The notes beneath the pieces are model-generated. The model was given only the letters and a program-made list of their open reading frames with translations, did no database searches and had not been told where the DNA came from. A stretch of DNA of 64,000 nt, from assembly GCF_017979425.1 (NCBI RefSeq), contig NZ_JAERIS010000001.1, positions 1-64,000 of the forward strand. Direction: 5' to 3'. The DNA comes from Helicobacter salomonis (GTDB lineage: Bacteria; Campylobacterota; Campylobacteria; Campylobacterales; Helicobacteraceae). The translations under genes were made by a program, and so were the position numbers. Every line of letters begins with the position of its first letter. Positions within the stretch are counted from its first letter, which is position 1. Shown here piece after piece: positions 63,809 to 64,000 of the stretch.

Positions 63809-64000
63809 ATGGTACCCATTCAGCGTAACACTAGAACGCGTGCAAACCACCATTCTTTGAGCGATGATGCACTGCTGGAGATGTTCCATCTTTACAATGC
63901 CACCTCCCAGGATCAGCTTGCTCCGCACCGGCTCCACAACTATTTGAAAGCCTTCAAGCTCTATAAGCAAATTATTCTAGGAAAAATCGCGCATGGAAAG
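63809..64000 (+). CDS. Unknown protein, 5' part, cut by right edge
   Basis: An ATG at 63809 follows AAGGAGG and the frame stays open for 64 codons to the window end ('VPIQRNTRTRANHHSLSDDA', 'KAFKLYKQIILGK'). The N-terminus is basic and then helical. It follows rpoN, as an unannotated gene does in H. pylori. The family is not recognised. An opposite-strand frame over 63728-63970 overlaps rpoN and this gene and is less likely. Confidence 0.65.
   Translation, partial: MVPIQRNTRTRANHHSLSDDALLEMFHLYNATSQDQLAPHRLHNYLKAFKLYKQIILGKIAHGK

Noticed and set aside
63728-63970. 80-codon minus-strand frame at the right edge
   Set aside because: It overlaps the end of rpoN, while a plus-strand frame with AAGGAGG covers the same DNA.

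Overview
The window is chromosomal DNA from an epsilonproteobacterium, almost certainly a gastric Helicobacter other than H. pylori (H. felis/bizzozeronii/heilmannii-like). The evidence is an H. pylori-type acid-response pair arsRS, Hop-type outer membrane proteins starting with the 'AE(S/N)NGFY' signature, an HpaA-family lipoprotein, gamma-glutamyltranspeptidase, a CadA metal pump and many blocks in H. pylori gene order. It also carries genes I do not associate with H. pylori: a methylcitrate-synthase-type citrate synthase, a glutarate hydroxylase/L-2-hydroxyglutarate oxidase pair and a PAS/MCP energy-taxis pair. I see no phage, complete insertion sequence, CRISPR array, rRNA or tRNA.

Layout. 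Positions 1-4030: the end of an unknown gene, a G/T-rich leader, then arsR-arsS-hemB-yebC. 4071-8808: an orphan prpC, then hrcA-grpE-dnaK behind a CIRCE-like operator. 8839-9120: gene-free, possibly a decayed IS605-type end. 9189-10310: an MFS transporter. 10317-19977 (minus): tig-clpP-def-comM-cadA-dnaA-gyrB, joining protein quality control, competence, metal export and replication initiation. 20062-23625: fliI, nifS, nifU. 23705-26188: an HpaA-like lipoprotein and a chemoreceptor. 26228-33405: aroQ-pepQ-folK-flhF-flhG-(membrane protein)-fliA-fliM-fliY, a compact flagellar control operon. 33556-36671 (minus): flaG-fliD-fliS-fliT-like.

36875-44006 holds a Hop-type porin, a NYN-domain protein with dnaJ, lactate permease, and a Hop protein split over two genes. 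44096-46796 (minus) is fliW-proC-atpB-small membrane protein-ThiE/TenI-like. 46919-51868 is bamD-lon-tyrA-fliQ-murB. 52051-55934 is the most distinctive part: glaH-lhgO, with a run of nine G inside the FAD-binding motif of lhgO, followed by an Aer-like PAS protein and a soluble chemotaxis transducer. 55975-59806 has a SIMPL-domain protein and ggt-speE-coaE; 59904-63769 is dnaX-tsaE-lptB-rpoN, and a partial gene runs off the right edge.

The genes cover acid response, heat shock, Fe-S assembly, motility (export ATPase, placement, sigma28, sigma54, switch, cap, chaperones, FliW) and energy metabolism. The best candidate for something not well described is the putatively phase-variable glutarate/L-2-hydroxyglutarate shunt next to an energy-taxis receptor.
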